NCBI RefSeq assembly: GCF_000002075.1
Contig: NW_004798321.1
Location: forward strand, 116,815 to 180,814
Direction of reading: 5' to 3'
Length of the DNA: 64,000 bases
DNA from: Aplysia californica
Lineage: Eukaryota > Mollusca > Gastropoda > Aplysiida > Aplysiidae
Shown here piece by piece: positions 32,404-44,640 of the stretch. The position numbers were made by a program, and so were the translations under genes. Every line of letters starts with the position of its first letter. Position 1 is the first letter of the stretch. The notes under the pieces are model-generated. The model was not told the DNA's origin. It did not search any database and was given only the letters and a program-made list of their open reading frames with translations.

Positions 32404-32551
32404 ATATCGCGACCTCAGTGCTTTCTTGTCCTGTCTCCATTTTTAATAACTGAGAAAACAGTTCATAACAAAGAGTGAGCTTCAGAAGAAGTCACATTTT
32501 CAATGTTAAAGAAATGGAGATAGGACAAGAAAGCACTGAGGTCGCGATATT
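32403..32551. repeat. Near-perfect 40-bp inverted repeat
   Basis: The left arm 32403-32442 (starts 'aatatcgcgacctcagtgct') and right arm 32512-32551 (ends 'agcactgaggtcgcgatatt') match at 39 of 40 positions, with a loop of 69 bases. It starts at the end of the MITE at 32150-32403. If transcribed in the NTAQ1 3' UTR it would form a long stable stem. Confidence 0.93.
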
Positions 32552-32650
32552 TTTTCATTTCTTCCACGTCAGTAGTAGAAGTCTGACTTTTTAATTAGTC
32601 TTTGGTAGTTAACAATAGTAACATAATTCCATTTTGATGTCCGTTATAAA

Positions 32651-32880
32651 TATGAGGTGTGCTGACAAAAGGAGTTACTTCTTGCAATCCACAAATGGAG
32701 ATATCGGCCGAAAATAGATACCTGGGTCAAATTTGCAGATTTTCAATCGATGCCATTTTCTTCAAGCTTAACATGTTTTTTATTATTTCATGCTTATAAA
32801 TTGTATAAACTCCACCTATTAACCTGACACATTTATTTCCATGGGGCTAAAATCCGAGGAGTAACTCATTTTATCAGATC
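32651..32880. mobile_element. MITE family C, copy 2
   Basis: 'tatgaggtgtgctgacaaaa' at the left and 'gtaactcattttatcag' at the right, with the shared core 'caatccacaaatggagatat'. The sequence to the right to about 33165 also matches DNA near 14990-15120. Confidence 0.75.
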
Positions 32881-33348
32881 ATCTCTCTGGCACTGATTAC
32901 ATTTTTACATCTCTGCCGTACTCTGACAAAACACCTTTTTTTCCTTCACAGTAGTTTCGAGAAAAAGAGGCTTTTTGTCTGCATAACCATTTAAAAATAG
33001 CGTTGTTCGGGAAGTTGAATTCAAATTTATTAAAAAACTAGTCACATTTTCGCTTTGATTTTTTTCTCATAAGTAGGGTAACCAACCAGGCTTTCAATTT
33101 AGCGAATAAAACATTTGGTGCCAAAATGAAAAAAAAGGAGTTTTGTCAGTTTACAGTAGATGTGCTTTACTAATTGTCTTGTACCAGTTTTGGATCTCCA
33201 GATGTTTACAGTATTTGATATGTTGGGCTCTTCGAATGTCATTTATAGATCTGTTATGTTGTTGATTTTCTTTTATTTCTTCGTCTTTTTACTTTTCTTC
33301 CTTCTTCTGTGTTTGAGGACATGAAGGCACCATGTGCCTTACTCACAG

Positions 33349-33471
33349 TGTCCCAACGGATCAACCGTGTCCCAACGGATCAACCGTGTCCCAACGGATC
33401 AACCGTGTCCCAACGGATCAACCGTGTCCCAACGGATCAACCGTGTCCCAACGGATCAACTGAAGGATCAA
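33349..33471 (+). repeat. 19-bp minisatellite, six copies
   Basis: Six identical 'gtgtcccaacggatcaacc' units. It lies about 1.3 kb downstream of the NTAQ1 stop codon. The 19-bp period gives all three reading frames in turn, so it is not coding. Confidence 0.95.
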
Positions 33472-33795
33472 CCACTGACCGTGTCTTTCAGTTGTTGGCC
33501 TGTTCTTTCTATGTTTTGTTTTTTAATTCATGAATGTTTTGTGTAGTGGACTTTGCTCAAAATGAACTCGGATGAATTCCAATAATTATGTCTTTTTTTC
33601 TATCCGCTGACTATATATATGGAAAAAATTGCATCACTTTTTATGTATGTCTTCTTTAAAAATCTGTTTGATTTTGATTCCAAGGGTGAGTGAATGAATT
33701 TTAATTGAGTATCTCTGCCTTTCTGCTGGAATGTTGTATCCCTCTCAGCAGGGGTTGTCACTTCCCATTCTCTGACTCCCTAGTCCTATTGTTAG

Positions 33796-33801
33796 AATAA
33801 A
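33796..33801 (+). terminator. Candidate polyadenylation signal downstream of NTAQ1
   Basis: AATAAA in 'gttagaataaaattg', the first clear plus-strand hexamer in a good context after the stop. If used it would give a 3' UTR of about 1.8 kb. Confidence 0.35.
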
Positions 33802-33876
33802 ATTGTAAAATGTCCGGCTATAGGTAATCGATGGTGCCACTCAGTGTCTTCTTCTTTAAACCAACAATGTTGTAGT

Positions 33877-34068
33877 AGGTGGTTGGCGGGTGCTCTGGTG
33901 TGGTTTGCTTCTTCTTTCCTATGAAACATCTATCGTCCTTATCTCCCCTTCTTCTTTTTTATGTTTGTCACTCTCTTGTAACACCTCTAATCTTCTGGCG
34001 CTCATATGATCTTATGCCGTTGCGAGCGCCGTAAAACTCTTACTAAAACTAAAAACTAACTAAATCTT
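33877..34068 (+). mobile_element. SINE-B copy
   Basis: 'aggtggttggcgggtgctct' through 'ttgcgagcgccgtaaaactc', then an A-rich tail with repeated 'actaaaaact'. Very close in sequence to the 30649 copy. Confidence 0.88.
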
Positions 34069-34271
34069 TGCCGTAGTGACAACAAGGTGTTTACAATCCC
34101 GGAAGTACGGCAATCGTTATCGCTGTCATTTTGTACACATAATATGTCAGTGTTTTGTATATGTCTCTACGTAATTAAACCCTCATGAATACAGCGTTTT
34201 TGCATTTGGTTTGTTTGGAAAGTTTGATTTTTTCTGACACTTGACCCTTTGGGGGTTTATTTTTCGTTGTG

Positions 34272-34449
34272 CTGTCCCCGTGGTTTTATGCACCCCGCAC
34301 AATTTAGCCAAATTTGATCGTTTTTTTCATAATTTCTGATTATTTTCTTATCATTCTTTGTTCAAATTAACAGAGTTGCATAATTTCACATTTTTCGGCT
34401 TAATTTGCATAATTTCTTCATTTTTTTTTTCATAAAACCGCGGGGAGAG
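34272..34449. mobile_element. MITE family A, copy 3
   Basis: 'ctgtccccgtggttttatgc' at the left and 'cataaaaccgcggggagag' inverted at the right. 'gttgtg' occurs on both sides and may be a target duplication. Confidence 0.82.
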
Positions 34450-34535
34450 GTTGTGGATACAGTAATACCTGGTCTATTTCACCAACTGTACAAATGACCA
34501 TTTCCCCCCCCCCCCCCCCCCACCCTCACCCCTTT

Positions 34536-34724
34536 GTGGGTGGTTGGCGGATGCTCTGATGTGGTTTGCTTTTTCTTTCCTACCAAACATCTATCGTCCT
34601 GATCTATCTCTCCTCCTTCTATTTTGTGTTTGTTACTCTCTTGTGACACCTCTAATCTTCGGCACTTGTATTACCTTTTTGTGTTGCAAGTGTCGCAAAA
34701 CTCTTACTAATACTAAAATGACGT
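34536..34724 (+). mobile_element. SINE-B copy
   Basis: 'tgggtggttggcggatgctc' to 'ttgcaagtgtcgcaaaactc'. It directly follows a C-rich run (34505-34520). Confidence 0.85.
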
Positions 34725-34813
34725 AAATCCTTATTCAATTTCCCCAATGGCAATAGGCACAGGCGTAAGTGTACAGTGTAGTCCATGTGTAAGCCGAGGG
34801 CTACAGGTTCATT

Positions 34814-35003
34814 TGTACCTGCGGTTTTATGCATGCAAAAAAAATTATGAAATTATGCAAACTGAGCCCACAGTGTAAAATTGTGCGATTCTGTTAATTT
34901 TAACAAAGATTATAAAGAATGATACAGGAAAATAATCAGAAATTACGAAAAAAATGATCAAATTTTTCTAAATAATGCGGGATGAATAAAACCGTGGGGA
35001 CAG
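34814..35003. mobile_element. MITE family A, copy 4
   Basis: The left end is slightly eroded ('acctgcggttttatgcatgc'). The right end 'aaaaccgtggggacag' is intact. 'gttcat' occurs just outside both ends. Confidence 0.78.
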
Positions 35004-35176
35004 GAGTTCATGACAGAAACTTTCTGTGGAGGAATTATCATCACCACACATCCTTCAGTTGCAGTCCCTATTTACACTACCTAGTGATGGGGATGAACCC
35101 AAATAAATTCCCAATATGGAGTAGATCTAGCACACATTTGATTAAGACTTCTTATTGACTGTCTAAGGAAAGTCTG

Positions 35177-35335
35177 TTGGTCGTTGGCAGGTGCTCTGGT
35201 GTGGTTTGCTCCTTCTATCTAACATCTATCGTCCTTATCTCTCCTCGTTCTTTTTTGTGTTTGTTACTCTCTTGTAACACCTTATATGACCTTATTATGT
35301 TGCAAGTGCCGTAAAACTCTAACTAAAACTAAGAA
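35177..35335 (+). mobile_element. SINE-B copy with internal deletions
   Basis: 'ggtgctctggtgtggtttgc' and 'gttgcaagtgccgtaaaact' are present. The segment between 'taacacct' and 'tatgacc' is shortened. Confidence 0.8.
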
Positions 35336-35868
35336 AAGTCTCCACTCACTGGGATAGTAATCCGACACACTCGATGCAAGTTGCAAAACAGGTATGTGTT
35401 GACAGAAGGCAAAATACTTTTCTTTGGCAATGGATCCGAGCACATGTAGGTCCTTTTCCTTTCGTCCCTTCTGGAGGAATATTTAATAATTTCTTTTTAC
35501 CAACCATCTCTTCTAGATGTGTCTTATATTTTAGCATATTTAATTTTTTTTTTTTACCATCTTCACTGGATGAGCATTGTATTAAGGCATATTTAATTTT
35601 TGTTTAACCAACCATCTCCTCTAAATGAGTATTTTCTTTATGCATATTTAATTTTTTTTAAATATACAATCTCCTCTAAATGACTATTTTCTTTACGTAT
35701 ATTTAATATTTTTTTACCCACTGTTTCCTCTAGAGTTGTTTTTTTTTTTAGGAATAATTCTTTTTATTTTTTCCCAACCGTCTCCTCTAAATGACTATTT
35801 CATATCGGCATATTAAATTTTTTTGTTTTACCAACCGTCTCCTGTAGATGAGTATTTGATGTAGGCCC

Positions 35869-35901
<33 letters not shown>

Positions 35902-37999
35902 TTTTTAATTTAAAAAAAAAATTTTTTTTTTATATTTAAAAAAAAATTTTTTTTTTATTATTAAAAATTTTAAAATTTTTTTTACCAACCATCTCATCTA
36001 GATAAGTATTCTATTCAGGAATACCTAATATTTTTTTTACCAATCGTCACACTTAAATGACTATTTTCTTTAGGCATATTTAATTTTCTTTTCCAACCAT
36101 CCTCTCTCGATGTGTATTTTATTTAGGAACAATTCTTTTTATTTTTCTAACAAGCGTCTCCTCCAAATGACTATATTTTTAGGCATATTCAATTTTTTTT
36201 TTACCAACCGTCACATTTAAATGACTATTTTGTTTAGGCATATTTAATTCTTTTTTACCCACCGTTTCCTCTAAATGAGTATTTTATTTAGGCATATATC
36301 ATTTTTTTACCAACCGTTGCCTCTAGATGTGTATTTCACTTAGGAAAAAAAATTTGTTTTACCCACCGTCTGCTCTAGATGTGTATTTTTCTTAGGCTCG
36401 TTTAATTTTTTTTTTTTTACCAATCGTCTCCTCTAGATGAGTATTATATTTAGCCACATTTAATTTTTTTTTTATCCCACCTTCTCCTCTGAATGAGTAT
36501 TTGATTCAGGTATATATGATATTTTTTTTTTACCTGTCATTTCTTTTAGATGAGTATTTCTTTTTAGGAATATTAAAATTTTTAAAACCGTCTCCTCTGG
36601 ATGAGTATTTTTTTAGGAATAATTAATTTTTTACTTACTAGCCGTCTCCTCTAGATCTACATGAATATTTTCTTTACGTATATTAATTTTTTTTTTACCG
36701 ACCATCACACTTAAATGACTATTGTCTATAGACACATTTAATTTGTTTTCACCCACCGTTTCCTCTATATGTGTCTTTTAAAAAAAAAAATAATTCTTTT
36801 TATTTTTTTAACAACCGTTTCCTTTTGATGAGTATTTTATTCAGGAATATTTAAGTTCTTTTTTATCAACCATTCCTCTAGATGAATATTTTAATTAAAA
36901 ACATATAATTTTTTTTTTACCCTCCGTCTCACTTAAATGACTATTTTCTTTTAGACATATTTAATTATTTTTTATCCACCATTTCCTCTAGATGTGTATT
37001 TTATTAAGGAATAATTCTTTTTATTTTTTTAACAACCATCTCCAATAAATGACTGTTTTATTTAAGCATATTTAATTTTTTTTACCAACCGTCTCCTCTA
37101 GGTGAGTATTTTATTTATCATACATAACTTTCTTTTGGCAACTGTCTCCTCTAGATGAGTCTTTCATTTAGCCATACATAATTTTTTTAGACCAAACTGT
37201 CCCCACTATATACTTTTTTTTTTCACCTCCCATCTCCACTAGTTATGATATTTTCTTTTTTTTCACTGTGACCTCTAGATGTGTATTTCATTCATTTATT
37301 TCCTTATTTGTTTATTTATTCATTTATTTCCTTATTTCATTTATTTATTTTCAAAGATTTTTTTAAAAACTCTTTTTTAAAAACCTATCAGTGATTTATT
37401 ATTGCTTTTTATTCAGGCATGCATGATTTAATTTTGTTTACCAACCGTCTCTTCCATATATATGAGTATTTTATTTATGCATACATAACTTTTTTTAGCA
37501 ACCGTCTCCTTTAGATGAGTATTTTCTTTAGGCATATTTAGTTGTTTTTTTTAACCAACCGTCTCCTCTAGGTGTGTATTCTATTCAAGCACTTTTGATT
37601 TTTTTTTAACAACTATCTCCTCTAGATCTGTATTTTCTGTAGGCATACAGGGTTTTTTACCAATCATCTCTTCTAGATGAGTATTTGGTTTAGGCATTTT
37701 TATTTTTTTTTACCAACCTCTCACCTCTAAATGAGTATTAGTATTTTATTTAGGCATATTTAATTCTTTTTTACCAACTGTCACGCATAAATGACTATTT
37801 TCTTTAGCCTTATAAAAAAAATTTTTGCCCACCGTTTCCTCTTGAGATTTATTTTTTTAAGGAATAATTTTTTAAATTCTTTACCAACCGTCTCCTCTAA
37901 ATTACTATTTATTTAGGCATATTTGATTTTTTTTTTTACCAACCATCTTGTCTGGATAATTATTCTATTTAGATATATATATATTTTTTTTTACTATTA

Positions 38000-38170
38000 T
38001 ACTTCTCCAGCAGAACTCTTTTTATATAATTATAGCTCAGCAGGAAAGGGAGATAGGACAAACAGACAGACGCACCAGATGGCCAGTAAAGAAGTAGGTC
38101 AAACCAGTGGTGACACAGTAGCGCCGTAAAACGCTTACAAAAACTGAAACTAATCAACACTGTTTGTCGT
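38000..38170 (+). mobile_element. SINE-tail fragment inserted in the satellite
   Basis: Non-satellite DNA with 'tagcgccgtaaaacgcttac' and an A-rich end. It matches the shared SINE tail and lies directly before the assembly gap. Confidence 0.5.
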
Positions 38171-38215
38171 CATGTTGTACTCAGCTAGATCTATCCTCCA
38201 TTAAATTTATTTTTT

Positions 38216-38479
38216 NNNNNNNNNNNNNNNNNNNNNNNNNNNNNNNNNNNNNNNNNNNNNNNNNNNNNNNNNNNNNNNNNNNNNNNNNNNNNNNNNNNNN
38301 NNNNNNNNNNNNNNNNNNNNNNNNNNNNNNNNNNNNNNNNNNNNNNNNNNNNNNNNNNNNNNNNNNNNNNNNNNNNNNNNNNNNNNNNNNNNNNNNNNNN
38401 NNNNNNNNNNNNNNNNNNNNNNNNNNNNNNNNNNNNNNNNNNNNNNNNNNNNNNNNNNNNNNNNNNNNNNNNNNNNNNN
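38216..38479. other. Assembly gap (264 N)
   Basis: A run of N inside the satellite array. Sequence right of the gap ('caactggctccactagatta') equals the end of the spacer seen at about 41870 and 44610, so the gap probably hides a spacer copy. Confidence 0.99.
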
Positions 38480-41400
38480 CAACTGGCTCCACTAGATTAA
38501 TATATATATTATATTTACTTTTTTCTTTACCAACAGTCCCATCCATCTGGGTATTTTATTTAGGCTGATTTATTTACTTTTTTACCAAGTGTCTGCACTG
38601 GCTATGATTATTATTTTTTTTATCAGCCGTCTCCTATAGAGGTGTATTTTGTTTGGACATTTAAAAATTTTTTTTTACCAACCGTCTCTAGATGTGTATT
38701 TTATTCAGGTATTATTCATTTTGTTTTACTGTCTCCTCAACATAAGTATTTTTAAATTTAAGCAAACAAAATTATTTTGTTACCGTCTCCTCTAGATGAG
38801 TAGGCCCTATTATATTTAGGCATTTTATTATTTTTTTTTACCAACCGTCTCTTCTAGAGGTGTATTTTAATTATAAATATTTAATTTATCTCCTAAAGAT
38901 GGGTATTTTTTAAGGCATATTTAATTTTTAAAAATTTTACCAACCGTCTCCTCTAGATGTCCATTTATTTAGACACATTTAGTGGGTTTTTTTTACCAAC
39001 CTTCACTTTTTGATGTGTATTTTATTTAGGTTTATTTCATTCTTTATTTTACCTATTTTCTCCTCTAAATGTGTATTTCATTCAGGCATATTTAATTTTT
39101 AGTTTTAAACAACCGTCTCCTCTCCTCTAGAGGTGTATACTTTTTTTTTCTTTTTGAACGACTGTCTCCTCTTAAGGTGTATTTTATTTAGGCATATTTT
39201 ATTTTTTTTGCCAGCTGTCTTCTCTAAAGGTGCATTATATTTAGGGATATTTATTATGTTTCTTACCAACTGCCTCCTCAACATGAGTATATTATTTAGG
39301 CAAACCTATTTTTTTTGTTACTATGTCCTCTAGATGACTACTTTCTTAAGGCATATTTGCTTTGTTTTTACCTACCGTCTCCTCTAGATGAGTATTATAT
39401 TCAGGCATTTTTTATTTTTTTTTAACTAACCGTCCCCTCTAGAATGTATTATATTAACACATTTAAAAAAAACAACTAACCATCTCCTCTACATGAGTGT
39501 TTTATTTAGGCATGCATAATTTATTTGTATTAACCAGCCGTCTCCTCCATATGATAATTTTTTTTGGGCAATTTACCTACTGCTTCCTCTAAATGAGTGT
39601 TTCAATTAGGAATATTTCATTTCCTTTTGAAAAAATGTCTCCTTCAGATGTGTTTTTTATTTAGGCATACATAACTGTTTTTTAGCAACCGTCTCCTCCA
39701 GATGAACAGATCTATTTTATTTAGGAATATTTCATTTAAAAAAAAATACCAACCGGTACCTCTATACGAGTATTTTATTTAGACATTTTTTTTCCCCTAC
39801 CGTCTCCTCTAGATGAGTATTTTATTTAGGCTTTTTTGTTTAAACCAACCGTCTCCTCTAGGTCTGTAGTTTATTTAAGCACATTTTATTTTTATTTTTA
39901 CAACTATCTCCTCTAGATCTGTATTTTCTTTAGGCATATTTAATGGGGTTTTTTTTACCAATCGTCCCCTCTGGGTGTGTATTATGTTCATGCTTATTTT
40001 TTTTTTCACCAACCATTTCTTCTATGAGTATTTTATTTATTCATACTTGTTTTTTTTAACCAACTGTCCCCTCAAGATGAGTATTACATTTTTTTTAACC
40101 AACCGTCTCACTTACATGACTATTTTCTTGAGGCATATTTAATTATTTTTTTTATCCACCGTTTCCTCTAGATGTGTATTTCGTTTAGAAATAATTCTTT
40201 TTATTTTTTTCACCAACCGTCTCCTCTAGATGAGTATTTTATTTATTCAAATTTGTTCTGTTTTTTGTAACCAACTGTCTCCACGAGATGAGTATTTTAT
40301 TTAAGAATAATAAAAAATTTTTTTTACTAACCGTCTCCTTTAGATGAATATTTTACTTAGGAATATTTCATTTTTTTCTTTTACCGTCTCCTCTAGATGA
40401 GTATTTTCTTTTGGCATATTTACTTTTCTTTCTTTTTTTAACCTACCGTCTCCTCTAGATGAGTATTATATTTAGACATTTTATTATTTTTGTACCAACT
40501 GTCTCCTCTAGAGGTGTATTACATTAACCAATATTTTTTTTAAAACCCAACCATCTCCTCTACTTGAGTGTTTTTTAGGCTTGCAGAATTTTTTTTTTAA
40601 CCTACGGTCTCCTCCATATGAGTAGCTTTTTTAGCTACGCGTACATTTTTTTTTACCTACCATCTCCTTTAAATGAGTATTTTAATTAGGAATATTTCAT
40701 TTTCTTTTTAAAAAATGTCTCCTTCAGATGTGTATTTTATTTAGGCATACAGTCTTTTTTTTTTAGCAACCGTCTCCTCTAGGTCTAGATGAGTATTTTC
40801 TTTAGGCATATATAATTTATTTTTTTGCCAACCGTCTCCTCCAGATGAGTAGATTTGTTTCATTTAGAAATATTTAATATTTTTAATACTAACCGGTTCC
40901 TCTAGATGAGTATTTTATTTAGACATAGTAAGTTGGGTTTTTTAAACCAACCGTCTCCTCTAGGTGTGTATTCTATTTATGCTTATTATTTTTTTTTTAC
41001 CAACCGGTTCCTCTAGATAAGAATTTTATTTGGGTATTTTTTTTTTAAAACGACCGTCTCTTCTAGATGAGTATTTTATTTATTCATATTTGTTTTTGTT
41101 TTTTTACCAACTGTCTCCTCTAGAAAACTATTTTAACACATATTTAATTTTTTTTACCAATTGTCTCACTTAAATGACTTTTTCCTTTAGACATATTTAA
41201 TTGTTTTTTTTCCATCCTCTAGATGTTATTTTATTTAGGAATAATTCTCTTTATTTTTTTTACCAACCGTCTCAAATAACTGACTATTTTACTTAGGCAT
41301 ACTTACTTTTTTTTTTACCAACCGTCTCCTCTAAATAAGCATTTTATTTAGGCATATTTAATTATATTTTTACCCAAAGTCTCCTCTAGGTGAGTATTTT

Positions 41401-41499
41401 ATTTAGCGACACATATTTTTTAAATACCAAACTGTCCCCACTACAAACGATTTTGGTTTTTTTTTTCACCTTCCATCTCCACTAGGTATGAAATCTTTT

Positions 41500-41895
41500 T
41501 TTTTTTCCACTGTGTCCTCTAGATGTATATTTATTCACTTATTTCCTTATTTGTTTATTTATTCATTTATTTATTTTATTTATTTATATCATTTATCCTT
41601 GTATATTTTTACTGTTTTTTTAAACCTATCAGTGATTTATTATTGTTTTTAAAAAAAATCAACAGACTACATTGTACTTTTTTTTGGACAAAAAATGGGA
41701 AATAACAATGACAGGTACTAATGCGTGTAAAAATATTTCATGAATTCCTTCCCCTGAATGAGTACAGTAAATGCAATTAAAACATTGATTTTTTTGTACT
41801 GGCCTTAAAATAAATTCTTTTAACTTTTTATTAACTGTTTTCGGCACTTCTGACATTATTTTTTCCTACCAACTGGCTCCACTAGATTAATATAT
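41500..41895. repeat. Superrepeat spacer, copy at 41.5 kb
   Basis: Non-monomer spacer: 'tatttattcacttatttcct', then 'cctatcagtgatttattatt', then 'gggaaataacaatgacaggt', then 'actggccttaaaataaattc', then 'actggctccactagatta'. The same order is present at 44160-44640. Confidence 0.85.
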
Positions 41896-44159
41896 ATATT
41901 ATATTTACTTTTTTCTTTACCAACAGTCACATCCATCTGGGTATTTTATTTAGGCCGATTTATTTACTTTTTTCCTAGTGTCTGCACTTGCTATGATTAT
42001 TATTTTTTTTATCAGCTGTCTCCTATAGAGGTGTAGTTTATTTGGGCATATTTAATTTTCTTTAGGCATATTAAATTTTTTGTGTGTATTTTATTTAGGA
42101 ATAATTCTTTTGATTTTTGTAACAAACGTGTCTTCTAATCGACTATTTTATTTATTTCAATTTGCTTTTTATAGTAACTATCTGTCTCCACTAGATCTAG
42201 ATGAGTATTTTATTTGGGAATATTTTTTTTTTTACCGTCTCCTCTAGATGAGTATTTTCTTTAGGCATTTTAAATTTTCCTTTTTTTTTACCAACTGTCT
42301 CCTCTAGAGGTGTTTTATATTAATGCATATTTTTAAAAAAAATAACCATCTCCTCTACATGAGTGTTTTATTTAGGCATGTGTAATTTTTTTTTTTTTAA
42401 CCAACCGAGTATTTTTTTTTAGGCATATGTAATTTTTTTTTTACCAACCGTCTCCTCTAAATGAGTATTTTAATCAGGAATATTTCATTGTCTTTTTAAA
42501 AAATGTCTCCTTCAGATGTGTATTTTATTTAGGCATACATAACTGTTTTTTAGCAACCGTCTCCTCTAGATGAGTATTTTCTTTAGGCATATATGATTTT
42601 TTAAAATTTACCAACCGTCTCCTCCAGATGAGTAGATCTATTTTATTTAGGAAAATTTAAATTTTCTTTATACCAACCGTTTCCTCTAGATGAGTATTTT
42701 ATTTATTCATATTGGTTTTCAGGCATGCGTAATTTTTTTTTTACCAACCGTCTCCTCTAGAGGTGTATTATATTTATTTAGGCATTTTGTTATTTTTTTT
42801 TACCAACCGTCTCGTCTAGATGTGTAATATATTAACGCATATTTCTTTTTAAAACTAACCATATCCTTTACATGAGTGTTTTATTTTGGCATGCATAATT
42901 TATTTGTATTAACCAGCCGTCTCCTCCATATGAGCATTTTTTTGGGGCAATTTACCTACTGCTTCCTCTAAATGAGTGTTTCAATTAGGAATATTTCATT
43001 TTCTTTTGAAAAAATGTCTCCTTCAGATGTGTATTTTATTTAGGCATACATAACTTATTTTTAAAACTGTCTCCTCCAGATGAGTATTTTATTTTGGAAT
43101 TTTTTTTTTTTTTGGACCAACCGTCTCACTTAAATGACTATTTTCTTTAGGCATATTTAATTTTTTATTTTTTATCCACTGTTTCCTCTAGATGAGTATT
43201 TTATTTATTCAAATTTGTTTTGTTTTTTGTAACCAACTGTCTCCACGAGATGAGTATTTTATTTAGGAATAATAACATAAATGTCTCTTTCAGAAGTGTA
43301 TTTCCTTTAGGCATACATAACTTTTTTTTAGCAACCGTCTCCGCTAGATGAGTTTTTTCTTGAGGCATATATATAACTTTTTTCCAACCATCTTCTCCAG
43401 ATGAGTAGATCTATTTTATTTAAGAATATTTAATTTTTTAAATACCAACCGCCTCCTCTTAATGAGTATTTTATTGAGGCAAATTTTTTTTTTCCACCTA
43501 CCGTCTCCTCAAAATGATAGCACTAGCTAAAATTATAATTCATTTATCAACTGTCTCGTTTAGAGATATATTTTATTTAGGCATACTGAACTTTTTTTTA
43601 ACCAACCGTCTCCATTATATGTGTATTTTATTTAGGAATATTTAATTTTGTATATTGTCTCCTCTAAAAGACAATTTTTATTTAGGCGTATTTATTTTTT
43701 CTTACCAAATGTCACCTCTAGATGAGTATTTTATTTACACTTATTTCATTTTTTTTAAACGAACCGTCTCACTTAAATAACTCTTTTCTTTAGACATATT
43801 TCATTTTTGAAATATCAATTCTCTAGATGTGTATTTTATTTAGAAATAATTCTTTTTATTTTTTTACCGTCTCCAATAATTGACTATTTTTTAATGCATA
43901 TTTAATATTTTTTTACCAACCGTCTCCTCTAAATAAGTATTTTATTTAGGCATATTTTATTATTTTTTTTACATAAGGTCTCCCCTAGATGAGTATTTTT
44001 TAAAGCATATTTAATTTTTGTTACCAACCATCTCCTCTAGGTGAGTATTTTATTTATCCACACTTAATTATTTTATATCAAACTGTCCCCACTACTTACG
44101 ATTTGGTTTTGTTTTTTTTACCTCCCATCTCCACTAGCTATGATATCTTCTTTTTTTTT

Positions 44160-44640
44160 CACTGTGCCCTCTAGATGTGTTTTTTATTTATATGTTTCCT
44201 TATTTATTTATTTGGTTATTTATTTATTTGTTTACTTATGTATTAAATAATTTTTTTAAAACTTTCTTTTTAAACGTATCAGTGATTTATTATTGCGTTT
44301 TTTTAATCAACAGACTGCATTGTACTTTGTGTTTTGACAAAAAATGGGAAATAACAATGACACGTACTAATGTGTGTAAAAAATTCATGAATTCCTTCCC
44401 CTGAAGTGTTTGTGTTTTTGACAAAAAATGGGAAATAACAATGACACGTACAAATGTGTGTAAAAATAATTCATGAATTCCTTCCCCTAAAGTTGTACAC
44501 CATGTCATTTAAAAAATATTATGACGTTATTAATCTTTGTGAACCGGCCTTAAAATAAATTCTTTTTATAAACCGTTTTCGGCACTTCTGTCGTTATTTT
44601 TTCTTACCAACTGGCTCCACTAGATTAATATATGTTATAT
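44160..44640. repeat. Superrepeat spacer, copy at 44.2 kb
   Basis: Same blocks as at 41500-41895, but the segment 'gacaaaaaatgggaaataac' through 'gaattccttcccct' is itself tandemly doubled (about 44336-44490). Partial spacer blocks also occur at 37250-37415 and 46230-46275. The right end of the array near 47930 breaks at the block 'actggccttaaa'. Confidence 0.85.

Noticed and set aside
41523-41705. Membrane-like short frames inside the satellite (also 44177-44404 and 46578-47463)
   Set aside because: Phe/Ile/Leu/Tyr-rich peptides follow from T-rich satellite DNA; they are not genes.
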